Shown piece after piece: positions 24,685 through 33,891 of a stretch of DNA of 64,000 bases. The translations under genes were made by a program, and so were the position numbers. The stretch is from Azospirillum brasilense (GTDB lineage: Bacteria > Pseudomonadota > Alphaproteobacteria > Azospirillales > Azospirillaceae), in NCBI RefSeq assembly GCF_003349955.1, contig NZ_QLKQ01000007.1, forward strand, positions 1 to 64,000, written 5' to 3'. Numbering within the stretch: the stretch's first letter is position 1; each line of letters begins with the position of its first letter. The notes under the pieces were generated by a model. The model saw only the letters and a list, made by a program, of their open reading frames with translations, searched no databases and was not told the DNA's origin.

Positions 24685-25593
24685 TCAGTCGGACGGCGGC
24701 GTCCTGGTCTTTTCAGACACCATCTCAGGCGACGGGGGCGGCACGTCCGAAGCGGCGACGACTGCCTCCTCGGCCGAGGTCTCTTCCGTCTCCTTCATCA
24801 GCTGGGCGGCCTGCTGCAGCTTGCGGAACTGCGCCACCGAGAAAGGCAGGCTCGCCAGATAGGCCAGCCCGAGGAAGGCCAGCGTCCACCAGGGCTGGCT
24901 GACCAGCGAGGCGGCGAGCAGGCCGACGCCGACCAGACCCGGCACCACATACTGGGTCGGCACCCGCATGCCCTTGAAGGAGAAGGTCGGCAGCGTGCTG
25001 ACCATCAGCCCGCCCATCGCCAGCGTCCAGGGCACGACGACGGCCGGGTGGCCGGCGATGTCCGGCCCGGCCTCGAAGCCGATGACCATGGGCAGCACGG
25101 CCAGACCGGCGCCCGCCGGGGCGGGAACCCCGGTGAAGTAGTTGAAGGCCCAGGGCGGCAGGTCGACGTCCAGGCGGGAGTTGAAGCGGGCCAGCCGCAG
25201 CGCCGCGCAGACCGCGTAGGCCATGGCGGCGATCCAGCCCAGGCTGCCGGCGCCGTTCAGCGCCCACAGATACATCATGAAGGCGGGGGCCACGCCGAAG
25301 CTGATGACGTCGGACAGGCTGTCCAGCTCGGCGCCGAACTTGCTCTGCCCGTTCAGCAGGCGGGCGATCCGCCCGTCCAGCGCGTCGAAGATCGCCGCGA
25401 TGACGATGCAGACGACCGCCTGCTCCCACCGCTCGTGCATGGCGAAGCGGATGGCCGTCAGGCCGGAGCACAACGCCAGCACCGTCAGCACGTTGGGCAG
25501 AAGATGGTTGATCGACAACCCCTTCAACCGCGGATGCGGGCGGCGCGCCCGGCGCTTGCGGAACACTGCCGGCTTGAAGACCGGACGCTTCAT
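24685..25593 (-). CDS. pssA: CDP-diacylglycerol-serine O-phosphatidyltransferase
   Basis: The 302-residue membrane protein has the complete CDP-alcohol phosphotransferase signature DG-x2-AR-x8-G-x3-D-x3-D (D73, G74, A77, R78, G87, D91, D95), flanked by about six to eight membrane helices. It makes phosphatidylserine from CDP-diacylglycerol and serine. The first 28 residues are strongly basic, and a charged tail follows the last helix. It overlaps psd by 4 bp (ATGA), so the two steps of phosphatidylethanolamine synthesis are translationally coupled. This is the integral membrane (subclass II) type, not the E. coli peripheral enzyme. Confidence 0.95.
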   Translation of the reverse strand: MKRPVFKPAVFRKRRARRPHPRLKGLSINHLLPNVLTVLALCSGLTAIRFAMHERWEQAVVCIVIAAIFDALDGRIARLLNGQSKFGAELDSLSDVISFGVAPAFMMYLWALNGAGSLGWIAAMAYAVCAALRLARFNSRLDVDLPPWAFNYFTGVPAPAGAGLAVLPMVIGFEAGPDIAGHPAVVVPWTLAMGGLMVSTLPTFSFKGMRVPTQYVVPGLVGVGLLAASLVSQPWWTLAFLGLAYLASLPFSVAQFRKLQQAAQLMKETEETSAEEAVVAASDVPPPSPEMVSEKTRTPPSD

Positions 25594-26288
25594 CGGCGGA
25601 CATCCCCCTGCCGTTGCGGTTCGGTGGCGGTCAGGTCGGCCAGCACGGTCTCGCCGCCGATCGCCGTCTGCCCGACGCAGACCAGCGGAACCACGCCGTC
25701 CGGCAGATAGACGTCGGTGCGGCTGCCGAATCGGATCAGGCCGAACCGCTCGCCCGCCTTGACCTCCTGGCCGGCCTTCACCCAGTAGAGGATGCGGCGG
25801 GCGACGAGGCCGGCGATCTGCACATAGGCAATCTCACGCCCGTCGGGAAGACGGTGGCGGAAGGCGGCGCGCTCGTTCTCCTCGCTGGCCTTGTCCAGCG
25901 CGGCGTTGACGAAGGTGCCCTTGTGATACTCCGCCGCCACCACCGTGCCGTCCGCCGGCACGCGGTTGACGTGCACGTTGAAGACGTTGAGGAAGATGCT
26001 GACGCGGGTCAGCGGCGTGTCGCCCATGCCCAGCTCCGGCGGCGGAACCGCGGGAACGATCATGGTCACGCGCCCGTCGGCGGGGCTGACCAGCAGGCCG
26101 GGCCGCGTCGGCGTCACGCGATCGGGATCGCGGAAGAAATACACGCACCACAGGGTAAGGACGAGACCCAGCCAGCCCAGCGGTTTCGCCACGGCAAGCC
26201 CGAGAATCAGGGAGACCACGGCGAAGGCGGCGATGAACGGCCAGCCGGCGCGGTGGATCGGAACGACTACGGTGTTGAGGGCGGACAT
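25590..26288 (-). CDS. psd: Phosphatidylserine decarboxylase proenzyme
   Basis: The 232-residue protein is of the short (archaeal-type) Psd class common in alphaproteobacteria. Two N-terminal hydrophobic segments are followed by the soluble catalytic region, with the self-cleavage site Gly188-Ser189 in [10 protein letters not shown]. Cleavage generates the pyruvoyl group on the alpha chain. It decarboxylates phosphatidylserine to phosphatidylethanolamine. It is first in the psd-pssA operon and divergent from a hypothetical gene at 26416. Confidence 0.95.
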   Translation of the reverse strand: MSALNTVVVPIHRAGWPFIAAFAVVSLILGLAVAKPLGWLGLVLTLWCVYFFRDPDRVTPTRPGLLVSPADGRVTMIVPAVPPPELGMGDTPLTRVSIFLNVFNVHVNRVPADGTVVAAEYHKGTFVNAALDKASEENERAAFRHRLPDGREIAYVQIAGLVARRILYWVKAGQEVKAGERFGLIRFGSRTDVYLPDGVVPLVCVGQTAIGGETVLADLTATEPQRQGDVRR

Positions 26289-26415
26289 CGCCGGTTACTT
26301 CAGCCTCGGATCGTTGGAGCGGCGCATTCTAGACAGCATCCCCCGCCCTTTACAGAATTTTAGCAGGGAAGGAGCAGAGTGACGCCACCGACACCACAGG
26401 AATGAGCGAGCCCCC

Positions 26416-26880
26416 GTGTCCGTTCCCGCCGCCCGCCTTCAGGCCATGCCGTCGCTCGCGCAGGTCTCGCAGACCGCCCTGCCCTTCAGCCCCGACACCT
26501 TCGTGATGACTCCCGAGGGCGTGCTGGGCATCGCCCAGCCGCCGCGCCCGGCGCGGCTGCACTTCATGGCCGACGGGCTGCCCTTCAGCATCGCCGTCAG
26601 CTTCGACGGGGAAACGTCGCGCTCGCAGGTGTGGGCGGAGATCGGCCACATCCCCTACACCGCCCAGTCGCCGGAACGACGGCGCCAGCTCCTGGCGATC
26701 CTGCGGGGCATCCAGGACCGCCGGGGAACGCGTTTCCTCATCCAGGAAGGCCAGAAGATCCTGCTGTTCTCCGAGGCGGAGTATGAGGGGCAGGCGACGC
26801 CGGAGGATCTGATCCACCAGACCGTGGTCGCGCTCCAGCAGGCGCGGCCCTTCCTGCGCCTGCTCGCCCCTTACCTGTAA
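26416..26880 (+). CDS. Conserved-looking hypothetical protein
   Basis: I do not recognise this 154-residue protein. It has no signal peptide or membrane helix. Several alternating beta segments (PARLHFMADGLPFSIAVSFDG) precede a helical end rich in Gln, Arg and Leu. The GTG at 26416 gives the longest frame. It is divergent from psd and convergent with the LysM gene, with 16 bp between the stops. The even, non-repetitive composition supports a real gene. Confidence 0.6.
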   Translation: MSVPAARLQAMPSLAQVSQTALPFSPDTFVMTPEGVLGIAQPPRPARLHFMADGLPFSIAVSFDGETSRSQVWAEIGHIPYTAQSPERRRQLLAILRGIQDRRGTRFLIQEGQKILLFSEAEYEGQATPEDLIHQTVVALQQARPFLRLLAPYL

Positions 26881-26896
26881 CTCAGTTCGGAAAAAC

Positions 26897-27973
26897 TCAG
26901 TTCGAGACCGGCAGCGCGAAGATCTGGCCCGGATAGATCAGGTCCGGGTCGCGGATCTGGCCGCGGTTGGCCTCGTAGATCAGCGTGTACTGCACGCCGT
27001 GCCCGTAGGTGGAACGGGCGATCCGCCACAGGCTGTTGCCGGGCTGGACGACCATCGAGCGGCCGTCCGGCAGGTTGGCCGGAACCTCCGACACCTGCAC
27101 CGGCAGTTCGACGCGGGCGGTGACCTTGCCCGAGTCGGTGACCTGATCGGCGCGCAGCGTGTAGACGCCCGGCGCCACGGCGCGTTCCGGGCGCAGCCGC
27201 CATTGGCCGTTCGGGTCGGTGTGGGCGCTCCCGACCAGCAGGTTGTCGAGATAGAGCTGCACGGCGCTCCCCGGCTGCGCCCGCCCACCCATGGCGACCT
27301 GCCCCGCGGCGTCGTAATCCATGCTTTCCAAAGACACGCCGCCCGGCGGCGGCGGGGCCGCAACGCCGCGGGTCGTCGGAGCGGCCGGCCCCTTCGGAGC
27401 CTGCAGGATCGTGCTGCCCAGCCCATCGCGCGGCATGGCGACGGCCAGCGGACCTGCCAGCGGACCTGTGGGCGCTTCCGAGGATGCCCCGCCGGTGGCC
27501 GGCGGCGGGTCGGGCACCACGACCACCACGACGCGCTCCGACGGCGTCGGTTCGGCGGCGGGGGTCGCCTTCTCCGACAGGCTCAGCTCGCGGGCGCCGG
27601 GGGCCAGGGGCTGGTCGGGAAGCAGGACCCACTCGCCCCGCGCGTCGGCGCTGACGGAGCCGAGCGCGCGCTCCCCGTCATGGACGGTCACCGACGAGCC
27701 CGGCGTGGCCCGGCCGGCCATCACAGTGGCGCCGTCCGGGGCGACGCGCACGATGTCGAAGCGCGGACCGGCGGGCTCCTCCGCGGCTTTCGCCGGGGCG
27801 GGGGCGGTTGCCGGCGGCTTGGCCGGGGACACGCTGCCCAGCGCGACGGTTGTTCCGGACCCGGCCGTTCCGGCGCGGGAGCCCGGCGCGGGCGCCGGAT
27901 CGAAGGCCAGATACGCGACAACGGCGGCCGCGGCGACCGTCGCCGCACCGCCGAACAGGAGAGCTTGCTTCAC
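26897..27973 (-). CDS. LysM-domain envelope protein with N-terminal membrane anchor
   Basis: The 358-residue protein has an N-terminal hydrophobic anchor (about 7-27), a Pro/Ala-rich stretch, two bacterial Ig-like or carboxypeptidase-regulatory-like repeats (A.PGS.V.V.DG/N...G....D..G.W.L, near 85-125 and 225-265), and a C-terminal LysM domain (about 306-356, ending DPDLIYPGQIFALP). LysM domains bind peptidoglycan. A periplasmic cell-wall-associated role is likely, and the exact function is unknown. It lies downstream of a 74-residue membrane protein gene on the same strand. Confidence 0.85.
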   Translation of the reverse strand: MKQALLFGGAATVAAAAVVAYLAFDPAPAPGSRAGTAGSGTTVALGSVSPAKPPATAPAPAKAAEEPAGPRFDIVRVAPDGATVMAGRATPGSSVTVHDGERALGSVSADARGEWVLLPDQPLAPGARELSLSEKATPAAEPTPSERVVVVVVPDPPPATGGASSEAPTGPLAGPLAVAMPRDGLGSTILQAPKGPAAPTTRGVAAPPPPGGVSLESMDYDAAGQVAMGGRAQPGSAVQLYLDNLLVGSAHTDPNGQWRLRPERAVAPGVYTLRADQVTDSGKVTARVELPVQVSEVPANLPDGRSMVVQPGNSLWRIARSTYGHGVQYTLIYEANRGQIRDPDLIYPGQIFALPVSN

Positions 27974-28139
27974 CGGAGCACCGCCGCATCATTGCCGGCG
28001 GACACGCCGGCCTGCGGAAGGATAGCAGATTGCGACGGTGGAACTGAACACCGCCGATGGAGCAGACGCATAGCCGCATCGGGACCCGCGCACCGCCTTC
28101 GCGCCGCCGGCGGCAGGGCCCCCGTCCGCAACGGCGGAC

Positions 28140-28364
28140 TCACTTCTCCAACTTGGCGACCGTCTCGGAATGGCGGCCCGAGGAAAGGTCCCCTGGAGAA
28201 ACATCGGCTGCGGAGACGCTGGTTTCCGTGGCCTGAACCGCCGTGGCGCCGCCCGCGTTCGCCTTGCCCCCGCCGGTCAGAAAACCGATCCCGCCGCCGA
28301 AGCCGAGAAACAGGAACGTGGCCACCGAGATGGCGGCCAGGGCGTTGACGACGCGCGAATCCAT
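28140..28364 (-). CDS. Small single-pass membrane or exported protein
   Basis: The 74-residue protein has a hydrophobic segment at about 9-30 (Ala/Phe/Gly-rich) and a polar Ser/Thr/Glu tail. A strong ribosome-binding site, GGGAGGGATCATT, precedes the ATG, which supports translation. No family is recognised. It lies 166 bp upstream of the LysM gene on the same strand and is divergent from the LOG gene. Confidence 0.6.
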   Translation of the reverse strand: MDSRVVNALAAISVATFLFLGFGGGIGFLTGGGKANAGGATAVQATETSVSAADVSPGDLSSGRHSETVAKLEK

Positions 28365-28506
28365 AATGATCCCTCCCGATGGGCTGAAGTCCGATGTCCG
28401 GGTAGACGTCGCCCCGGCTTTGCTATTCCCTTGCTTTAGGTGATCCTGCCGGACGCACCGGAACAGTCACCGGAACGTGTACCCAACCGACGAGAAAGGG
28501 TGAGCG

Positions 28507-29091
28507 ATGAAAGCCCTGAATTCCGTCTGCGTCTATTGCGGCTCATCCAGCCGCGTCGCCGCCGTCCACAAGGAGGCTGCCCATATGTTGGGCGACGGGC
28601 TCGCCCGGCGGGGCATTCAGCTCATCTATGGCGGCGGGCGCGTCGGGCTGATGGGAATCGCCGCCGACGCGGCGCTGGCGGCCGGAGGTCAGGTCGTCGG
28701 CATCATCCCGGAGCACATCCAGTCCGCCGAGATCGAGCACACCGGCCTGACCGAGCTGCACGTCGTCGACAGCATGCACACCCGCAAGCGCATGATGGTG
28801 GACCGCGCCGACGCCTTCGTGGTGCTGCCGGGCGGACTCGGCACGCTGGACGAGGCGTTCGAGATCCTGACCTGGAAGCAGCTGGGCCTGCACGACAAGC
28901 CGGTGGTGATCGCGGATGTGGATGGCTACTGGCGCCCCTTGCTCGGCCTGATCGACCATACGGTGGCGCAGGGCTTCACCCAGCCGGCGCACCGCGCGCT
29001 GTACACCGTCGTCGATGACGTGGACGACGTGTTTGACGCGCTGGCCTATGAACCGGAGCCCGCGCTGAAGATTCCCACACAAAAGCTCTGA
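28507..29091 (+). CDS. LOG-family nucleotide 5'-monophosphate phosphoribohydrolase
   Basis: The 194-residue protein has the diagnostic PGGLGTLDE motif (108-116) and the catalytic arginine region HTRKRMM (91-97) on a Rossmann-like core (VCVYCGSSS, IYGGGRVGLMG). These proteins were long misannotated as lysine decarboxylases. Characterised members release free cytokinins from their nucleotide forms or cleave AMP-type nucleotides. In a plant-associated Azospirillum-like organism a cytokinin role is possible, but the general nucleotide-hydrolase role is equally likely. The ribosome-binding site is GAAAGGGTGAG. Confidence 0.9.
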   Translation: MKALNSVCVYCGSSSRVAAVHKEAAHMLGDGLARRGIQLIYGGGRVGLMGIAADAALAAGGQVVGIIPEHIQSAEIEHTGLTELHVVDSMHTRKRMMVDRADAFVVLPGGLGTLDEAFEILTWKQLGLHDKPVVIADVDGYWRPLLGLIDHTVAQGFTQPAHRALYTVVDDVDDVFDALAYEPEPALKIPTQKL

Positions 29092-29195
29092 AAAGGCCAA
29101 GTGGTAGGACCAGATCGCGCAAATTGCGCCGTTTTCAGCGCGATATCGTCTGTTTTGATGCCCCGCGGTCCTTTCTTTCGGCGGTGCCCCGGTGC

Positions 29196-29202
29196 TATAT
29201 AA
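29196..29202 (+). promoter_or_regulatory. Candidate -10 element of the icd promoter
   Basis: A TATATAA sequence lies 130 bp before the icd start in otherwise GC-rich sequence, at a plausible leader distance. No good -35 match lies at 16-18 nt, so the call rests on the -10 alone. Confidence 0.3.
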
Positions 29203-29331
29203 CCGCCATCCGTTTCCGTCCGGGGAACCGGGGCCCGTCTTCGGATGGACGCCCCGGCCCGTGCCCTCGCACAGCGCGCCCGGCGTCCAAGCATAAGACA
29301 ACCCCTACCCGTTCGGGGAGAACTCGCACCC

Positions 29332-30555
29332 ATGACGAAGATCAAGGTAGCCAATCCGGTCGTCGAACTCGACGGCGACGAGATGACGCGCATCATCTGG
29401 CAGTTCATCAAGGACAAGCTGATCCTGCCGTACCTCGACATCGACCTGAAATACTATGATCTCAGCGTCGAGAACCGCGACAAGACGGACGACCGGGTGA
29501 CGGTCGAATCGGCCAACGCGATCAAGCAGTACGGCGTCGGCGTCAAGTGCGCGACCATCACCCCGGACGAGGCGCGGGTGACGGAGTTCAATCTCAAGAA
29601 GATGTGGAAGTCGCCGAACGGCACGATCCGCAACATCCTGGGCGGCACCGTCTTCCGCGAGCCGATCGTCTGCTCCAACGTTCCGCGCTACGTTCCGGGC
29701 TGGACCAAGCCGATCATCATCGGCCGCCACGCCTTCGGCGACCAGTACAAGGCCACCGACTTCGTCGTTCCCGGCAAGGGCAAGCTGACGATCAAGTGGG
29801 TGCCGGAGGGCGGCGGCGAGCCGATCGAGCACGAGGTGTACGATTTCCCGGGCGGCGGCGTCGCCATGGGCATGTACAACCTGGACGAGTCGATCGAGGG
29901 CTTCGCCCACTCCAGCTTCATGTACGGCCTGGAGCGCGGCTACCCGGTCTACCTGTCCACCAAGAACACGATCCTCAAGGCCTATGACGGGCGCTTCAAG
30001 GACATCTTCCAGAAGGTGTTCGACGAGCATTACGCCGCCCAGTTCAAGGCCAAGGGCCTCGTCTACGAACACCGCCTGATCGACGACATGGTCGCCTCGG
30101 CGCTGAAGTGGGAAGGCGGCTTCGTGTGGGCCTGCAAGAACTACGACGGCGACGTGGAGTCGGACGTGGTGGCGCAGGGCTTCGGCTCGCTGGGCCTGAT
30201 GACCTCGGTGCTGATCACGCCGGACGGCAAGACCGTCGAGGCGGAGGCCGCCCACGGCACGGTGACCCGCCACTACCGCGAGCACCAGAAGGGCAAGGAG
30301 ACCTCCACCAACCCGATCGCCTCGATCTATGCCTGGACGCAGGGCCTGTCCTACCGCGGCAAGTTCGACAACACGCCGGACGTCGTGAAGTTCGCCGAGA
30401 CGCTGGAGCGCGTCTGCGTCGAGACCGTCGAGTCGGGCTTCATGACCAAGGATCTCGCGATCCTCATCGGTCCGGAGCAGCCCTGGCTGACCACCAAGCA
30501 GTTCCTCGACAAGCTGGACGAGAACCTGCAGAAGAAGATGGCCGCCTGGGCGTAA
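29332..30555 (+). CDS. icd: NADP-dependent isocitrate dehydrogenase (dimeric, eukaryote-like subfamily)
   Basis: The 407-residue protein begins [19 protein letters not shown] and contains [33 protein letters not shown] and [16 protein letters not shown]. These are hallmarks of the homodimeric NADP-IDH subfamily shared by many alphaproteobacteria and mitochondria. It oxidises isocitrate to 2-oxoglutarate in the TCA cycle. I chose ATG 29332 because it gives the family N-terminus; the longer frame extends through the promoter region. A strong terminator follows. A second, unrelated isocitrate-dehydrogenase-type gene is at 33892. Confidence 0.97.
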   Translation: MTKIKVANPVVELDGDEMTRIIWQFIKDKLILPYLDIDLKYYDLSVENRDKTDDRVTVESANAIKQYGVGVKCATITPDEARVTEFNLKKMWKSPNGTIRNILGGTVFREPIVCSNVPRYVPGWTKPIIIGRHAFGDQYKATDFVVPGKGKLTIKWVPEGGGEPIEHEVYDFPGGGVAMGMYNLDESIEGFAHSSFMYGLERGYPVYLSTKNTILKAYDGRFKDIFQKVFDEHYAAQFKAKGLVYEHRLIDDMVASALKWEGGFVWACKNYDGDVESDVVAQGFGSLGLMTSVLITPDGKTVEAEAAHGTVTRHYREHQKGKETSTNPIASIYAWTQGLSYRGKFDNTPDVVKFAETLERVCVETVESGFMTKDLAILIGPEQPWLTTKQFLDKLDENLQKKMAAWA

Positions 30556-30624
30556 CGCCGGTTCCGCGTCAGGTGCGACGACGCGTCCCGGTCAAACGGG
30601 ACGCCGGGTCGATGTAAGGTTGCG

Positions 30625-30652
30625 GCGGGGAGTTTCGGCTCCCCGCTTTTTT
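30625..30652 (+). terminator. Rho-independent terminator of icd
   Basis: An 8-bp GC-rich stem GCGGGGAG/CTCCCCGC with a 6-nt loop is followed by six Ts. It starts 70 nt after the icd stop. Confidence 0.92.
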
Positions 30653-30713
30653 CTTGCCCGCGCGGCCACGGCGGCAGCGCGGACCCGACGAACCGGAATT
30701 CGAGACTTTTACC

Positions 30714-31094
30714 ATGGCCAAGGACATCTTCCGCATCGCCGTGATCGGCGCCGGCGAAACCGGAACGCCCCTGCTGACGCAGCTTCTGGACGCGCCCTTC
30801 GTCGAGATCCTCGGCGTCGCCGACCTGGACGCCGAGGCGCCCGGCATGCGGCTCGCCCGTGATCGCGGCGTCGCCACCACGACCGACTTCATGGACCTCG
30901 CCCGGCTCGGCGAGGCGGTGGACGTGCTGATCGACGTGACCGGCGTGCCGAAGGTGCGCGAGGCGCTGCGCCAGCACATGCAGGACAGCGGCAACAGCCA
31001 CACGCTGATCGTCCACGAGATGCTGGTGCAACTGATGCTGTCGCTGCTCAGCGGCCGTCTGGTGCAGGTGAAGCACGAGGTCGAGGAGTACTGA
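30714..31094 (+). CDS. Small Rossmann-fold NAD-binding protein
   Basis: The 126-residue protein is essentially one dinucleotide-binding domain. It has FRIAVIGAGETGTPLL with the GxGxxG motif, an acidic residue after strand 2 (VADLDAE), and VDVLIDVTGVPKVREAL, which resembles the N-terminal domain of homoserine or other GFO/IDH-type dehydrogenases. No catalytic domain follows, so it may be a regulatory or redox-sensing protein. It is followed 90 bp later by exoD on the same strand. The ATG at 30714 begins immediately before the first beta strand. Confidence 0.78.
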   Translation: MAKDIFRIAVIGAGETGTPLLTQLLDAPFVEILGVADLDAEAPGMRLARDRGVATTTDFMDLARLGEAVDVLIDVTGVPKVREALRQHMQDSGNSHTLIVHEMLVQLMLSLLSGRLVQVKHEVEEY

Positions 31095-31184
31095 CCCCCG
31101 CCTTTGTCCCCCTTCCCCTTTCCTACGGGCCGCCGCGCCCCCACATCCACGCGGCGACGATGGAACAGGGAATTGGGACAGGTC

Positions 31185-31793
31185 ATGGAGACGACAGACC
31201 CGGCACGGGCGTCCGCGCTGCTCAAAAGGCTGCACGGGCGCATGACCGGCGACAAGCCTTCGCTGGGCGAGGTGCTGGGCCATCTCGGCGACCGGGCGCC
31301 GGGCTTTCTGCTGCTGGCACTGGCAATCCCCGCCGTGGTGCCGACGCCGGGGCTGCCGGCGGGTCTGATCTTCGGCACGGTGCTGGTTCTGGTGGCGATC
31401 CAGATGATCGTCGGCCGCGACCGACTGGAGCTGCCGGGCTGGATCGGTCGCCGCCGTGTGGCGCGCACCACCCTGGAAAAGATCGTCGAGAAGGGAACGC
31501 CGCTGGTGGAGCGGCTGGAGGCCCGGCTGCGCAGGCGCTGGCCGTCGCTGACCCATCAGGGGGTGCTGCGGCCGCTGGGCCTTTTCGTGCTGGTGATGGG
31601 AATCCTGATCGCCCTGCCCATTCCGTTCGGCAACACCCTGCCCGGTCTGGCGGTGCTGGTGATCGCGCTGGGGCTGATCGTCAAGGACGGTCTGGCGGTC
31701 GCCGCCGGTCTGGGGCTGGGCGTGGCGGCGGCGGGAGTGTCGGCGATGCTGATCGCCGGGAGCTGGTGGGCGATCGCCTCGGCGCCGATCTGA
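31185..31793 (+). CDS. exoD: ExoD-family membrane protein
   Basis: The 202-residue protein has a conserved N-terminal region (LGEVLGHLGDRAPGFLLLALAIPAVVP in part) and four or five hydrophobic segments, matching the ExoD family. In rhizobia exoD mutants are altered in exopolysaccharide synthesis and alkaline tolerance; the molecular function is unknown. The ATG at 31185 follows GGGACAGGTC. It converges on gcrA, with 88 bp between stops. Confidence 0.82.
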   Translation: METTDPARASALLKRLHGRMTGDKPSLGEVLGHLGDRAPGFLLLALAIPAVVPTPGLPAGLIFGTVLVLVAIQMIVGRDRLELPGWIGRRRVARTTLEKIVEKGTPLVERLEARLRRRWPSLTHQGVLRPLGLFVLVMGILIALPIPFGNTLPGLAVLVIALGLIVKDGLAVAAGLGLGVAAAGVSAMLIAGSWWAIASAPI

Positions 31794-31881
31794 AACCGGT
31801 CATGCCGGTGATCGCATCGGGCGGGCGCCCGCGTGAAGAGCGCCCGAAATCCGGAAATCCGGCGGAGAAAGCCGACAGAGT

Positions 31882-32265
31882 CTAGGCGGCGCCGACGGTG
31901 CGGTCGCCGGTGTTGCGGTCCTCGTCGCGCTTCTTGCCGGAGGACGCCGGCTGGTAGGCCACCGCCGCGTGCTCGGCGCAGTAAGGCAGGCCCGGCAGCG
32001 AGGGCTTGCCGCAGAAATGGAAGTCCTGGTGCTTCGGGTCGCCGACCGGCCATTTGCACATGCGCTCGGTCAAGGCGAGGATCGTCGCGCCGCGGGTCGG
32101 CTTCTTCTTGATCGGCGACGGGCGCCCCGACAAGCCAAGGCGGTGCGCCTTCCCGATCACCGCGTTGCGGGTGATGTCGCCCAGGATGTCCGCGATTTCA
32201 CTCGCGCTCAGCCCCTGGGCCCAGAGGTCCTTAAGCTGCTGAACCCGCTCGTCCGTCCAACTCAT
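31882..32265 (-). CDS. gcrA: GcrA cell-cycle regulator
   Basis: The 127-residue protein begins MSWTDERVQQLKDLWAQG and continues SASEIADILGDITRNAVIGK, the helix-turn-helix that defines GcrA. A conserved Cys-containing C-terminal part (MCKWPVGDPKHQDFHFCG) binds sigma-70 in characterised members. GcrA acts with RNA polymerase at GANTC sites methylated by CcrM and is restricted to alphaproteobacteria. At 127 residues it is shorter than Caulobacter GcrA (about 170), mostly through a shorter linker between the two domains. A 12-bp palindrome lies 33 bp upstream. Confidence 0.93.
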   Translation of the reverse strand: MSWTDERVQQLKDLWAQGLSASEIADILGDITRNAVIGKAHRLGLSGRPSPIKKKPTRGATILALTERMCKWPVGDPKHQDFHFCGKPSLPGLPYCAEHAAVAYQPASSGKKRDEDRNTGDRTVGAA

Positions 32266-32297
32266 CCCCTGTCTCCCGTGGTCCGGTAACCGGTGAC

Positions 32298-32309
32298 TTG
32301 GTTAACCAA
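32298..32309. promoter_or_regulatory. Perfect 12-bp palindrome TTGGTTAACCAA upstream of gcrA
   Basis: The palindrome is centred about 38 bp upstream of the gcrA start codon and contains the TTAACC half-site typical of CtrA binding, without a second TTAA at the canonical 7-nt spacing. It is a plausible operator. The protein that binds it is not established. Confidence 0.4.
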
Positions 32310-32440
32310 TATACCTTCCGACCAGACGGCCGTTTTCCATAAGGCGCAATATTTTGTGCCCAACGCCGGCCAACCTACCAGATGGCCGGATAGAGGGATA
32401 GGGGGCTTGAGCAACATTCCTGTGCATAAGTCTGTGGGTG

Positions 32441-33235
32441 TTATGAGTTCAACGCGCCGTACACCTCCTCGGCTATGGCCGAAAGGGTCACGCGGTCGAG
32501 GTCGCCCGTCACCGCCCACGCCAAACCGTTGTCCCGCCAGTAGAAAGCCTGGACGTTGCCGTCCTGGGCAAACCGGAAGGAGGTGTCCGGCGCATCCGAG
32601 GCCGGCCGGATGTAGAGGGTGATGCGGCGACCGGCCGCATCCTGGTACATGAGCTGGGCCGCCGGCCCCCGCGCATCGGACAGCAGCCGCCCGCCCACCA
32701 GATCATAGCCCGTCGCCGCCAGCCTGGGCGCCCGCAGGGGCTTGCCCAGGCGCTTGGACAGCCAGCCCACGAGATGCGCCTCCTGGTCGGCGCCGACCTC
32801 GACGGGATGGCGGACCTCCACCGCGAAGACCCGGTGCGCCGCCACCGCGTCGGCGACGAAGGCCGCACCGCCGCCGCCCGCTCCGCCCGACCAGCCGCGC
32901 AGCCACCAGCCCCCCGCCCCGCCGGCGATGAAGACCAGCAGGACCGCCGCCGCGGCCAGCGCCGGCAGCCAGCGCCGCGGGCGCACCGCCGGCCGGCCCG
33001 TCGCGCGGGCGTAGGGCGGCACCAGGGCCGCCGGCAAGGGACGGTCGATCAGCGGGCCGAAGGTGTTCTTGAGCATGGCCCGCTGGGCGCGGTAGCGGTC
33101 GAAACGGCGGGCCAGATCGGGGTTGCCCGCCAGATGGCGTTCGACCTCGCCGCGCCGCTCCTCCGGCAATTCGCCGTCCATCCAGGCGTGCAGTTCGGCC
33201 TCGGTCACCGGGCTGTCGGGTTCGGTGTCCATCAC
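32441..33235 (-). CDS. Transmembrane anti-sigma factor
   Basis: The 264-residue protein has an N-terminal cytoplasmic domain of anti-sigma type (TEAELHAWMDGELPEERRGE, about 11-30, then ERHLAGNPDLARRFDRYRAQ). One transmembrane helix (about 89-113) and a periplasmic domain of about 150 residues follow. The HxxxCxxC zinc motif of ZAS anti-sigmas is absent: the equivalent positions hold no cysteines. It overlaps the sigma-factor gene by 4 bp (ATGA), the usual sign of a cognate pair. It would hold the sigma factor at the membrane until a periplasmic signal releases it. Confidence 0.85.
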   Translation of the reverse strand: MMDTEPDSPVTEAELHAWMDGELPEERRGEVERHLAGNPDLARRFDRYRAQRAMLKNTFGPLIDRPLPAALVPPYARATGRPAVRPRRWLPALAAAAVLLVFIAGGAGGWWLRGWSGGAGGGGAAFVADAVAAHRVFAVEVRHPVEVGADQEAHLVGWLSKRLGKPLRAPRLAATGYDLVGGRLLSDARGPAAQLMYQDAAGRRITLYIRPASDAPDTSFRFAQDGNVQAFYWRDNGLAWAVTGDLDRVTLSAIAEEVYGALNS

Positions 33236-33813
33236 TTGATCCTCCTCACCGCCTGCTCCGTCCCGCCGTCCAGCAGGACGCGCAGCTTCTCGCGGGCGCG
33301 GGCCAGCCGCGACATGACGGTTCCCACCGGAACCCCCAGCACCTCCGCCGCCTCGCGGTAGGACAGCCCTTCCAGTCCGGTCAGCAGAAGCACGGCCCGG
33401 TGCTCCTCCGACAACTGGTTGAAGGCGCGCACGAAATCCCGCACCTCCGCCCGGTCGGCGGGGGCGGCGCTGAGCGCCAGATCGTTGGCGAGATCCTCCA
33501 CCGGCACCTCCGGCCCGCGGCGACGGCGCCAGCGCAGGCCGGAGACGTGCAGGTTGTGCAGGATCGACAGCAGCCAGCCGCCGAGCCGGGTGACGTCCCG
33601 CAGCGTGTGCCGGTTGGCCAGCGCCTTCTCGACGCAGTCCTGCACGAGGTCGTCGGCGTCGGACAGGTTGCCGGCCAGAGCGGCGGCATAGCGGCGCAGC
33701 CGCGGCACCTGCGCGGCGATGGCCCGCTCGTCCACCGTTCCGTTCGCTGACGGGCCATTCGCTGACGGGCCAATCGCTGGCGGGGGATCGGGAGGCGGCT
33801 TTGGCAGAGGCAT
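33232..33813 (-). CDS. ECF-type RNA polymerase sigma factor
   Basis: The 193-residue protein has sigma region 2 (RYAAALAGNLSDADDLVQDC) and region 4 (LEGLSYREAAEVLGVPVGTVMSRLARARE) with the short linker typical of ECF sigmas. The first about 27 residues are an unusual Pro/Gly/Ser/Asn extension made by a 15-bp tandem repeat (GPSAN units), so translation may start further in. The downstream overlapping anti-sigma is its likely partner. The regulon is unknown. A small hairpin at 33866-33881 separates it from the upstream isocitrate-dehydrogenase-type gene. Confidence 0.93.
   Translation of the reverse strand: MPLPKPPPDPPPAIGPSANGPSANGTVDERAIAAQVPRLRRYAAALAGNLSDADDLVQDCVEKALANRHTLRDVTRLGGWLLSILHNLHVSGLRWRRRRGPEVPVEDLANDLALSAAPADRAEVRDFVRAFNQLSEEHRAVLLLTGLEGLSYREAAEVLGVPVGTVMSRLARAREKLRVLLDGGTEQAVRRIK
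33743..33787. repeat. 15-bp tandem repeat in the 5' end of the ECF sigma gene
   Basis: Two exact units of TTCGCTGACGGGCCA (33743-33757, and 33758-33772) and a degenerate third encode repeated Gly-Pro-Ser-Ala-Asn in the sigma factor N-terminus. Unit number could vary by slippage without shifting the frame. Confidence 0.85.
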
Positions 33814-33891
33814 GCGGCGGCGCTCCCCTTGGAAGGATGTCCTGCCCGTCTGGACGCCCGGCCGCGGCGGATTATTCCGCCTCCTCGCGCC

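Noticed and set aside
32298-32310. Full CtrA box upstream of gcrA
   Set aside because: Only one TTAACC half-site is present, and the second TTAA at 7-nt spacing is missing. Kept as a palindrome only.
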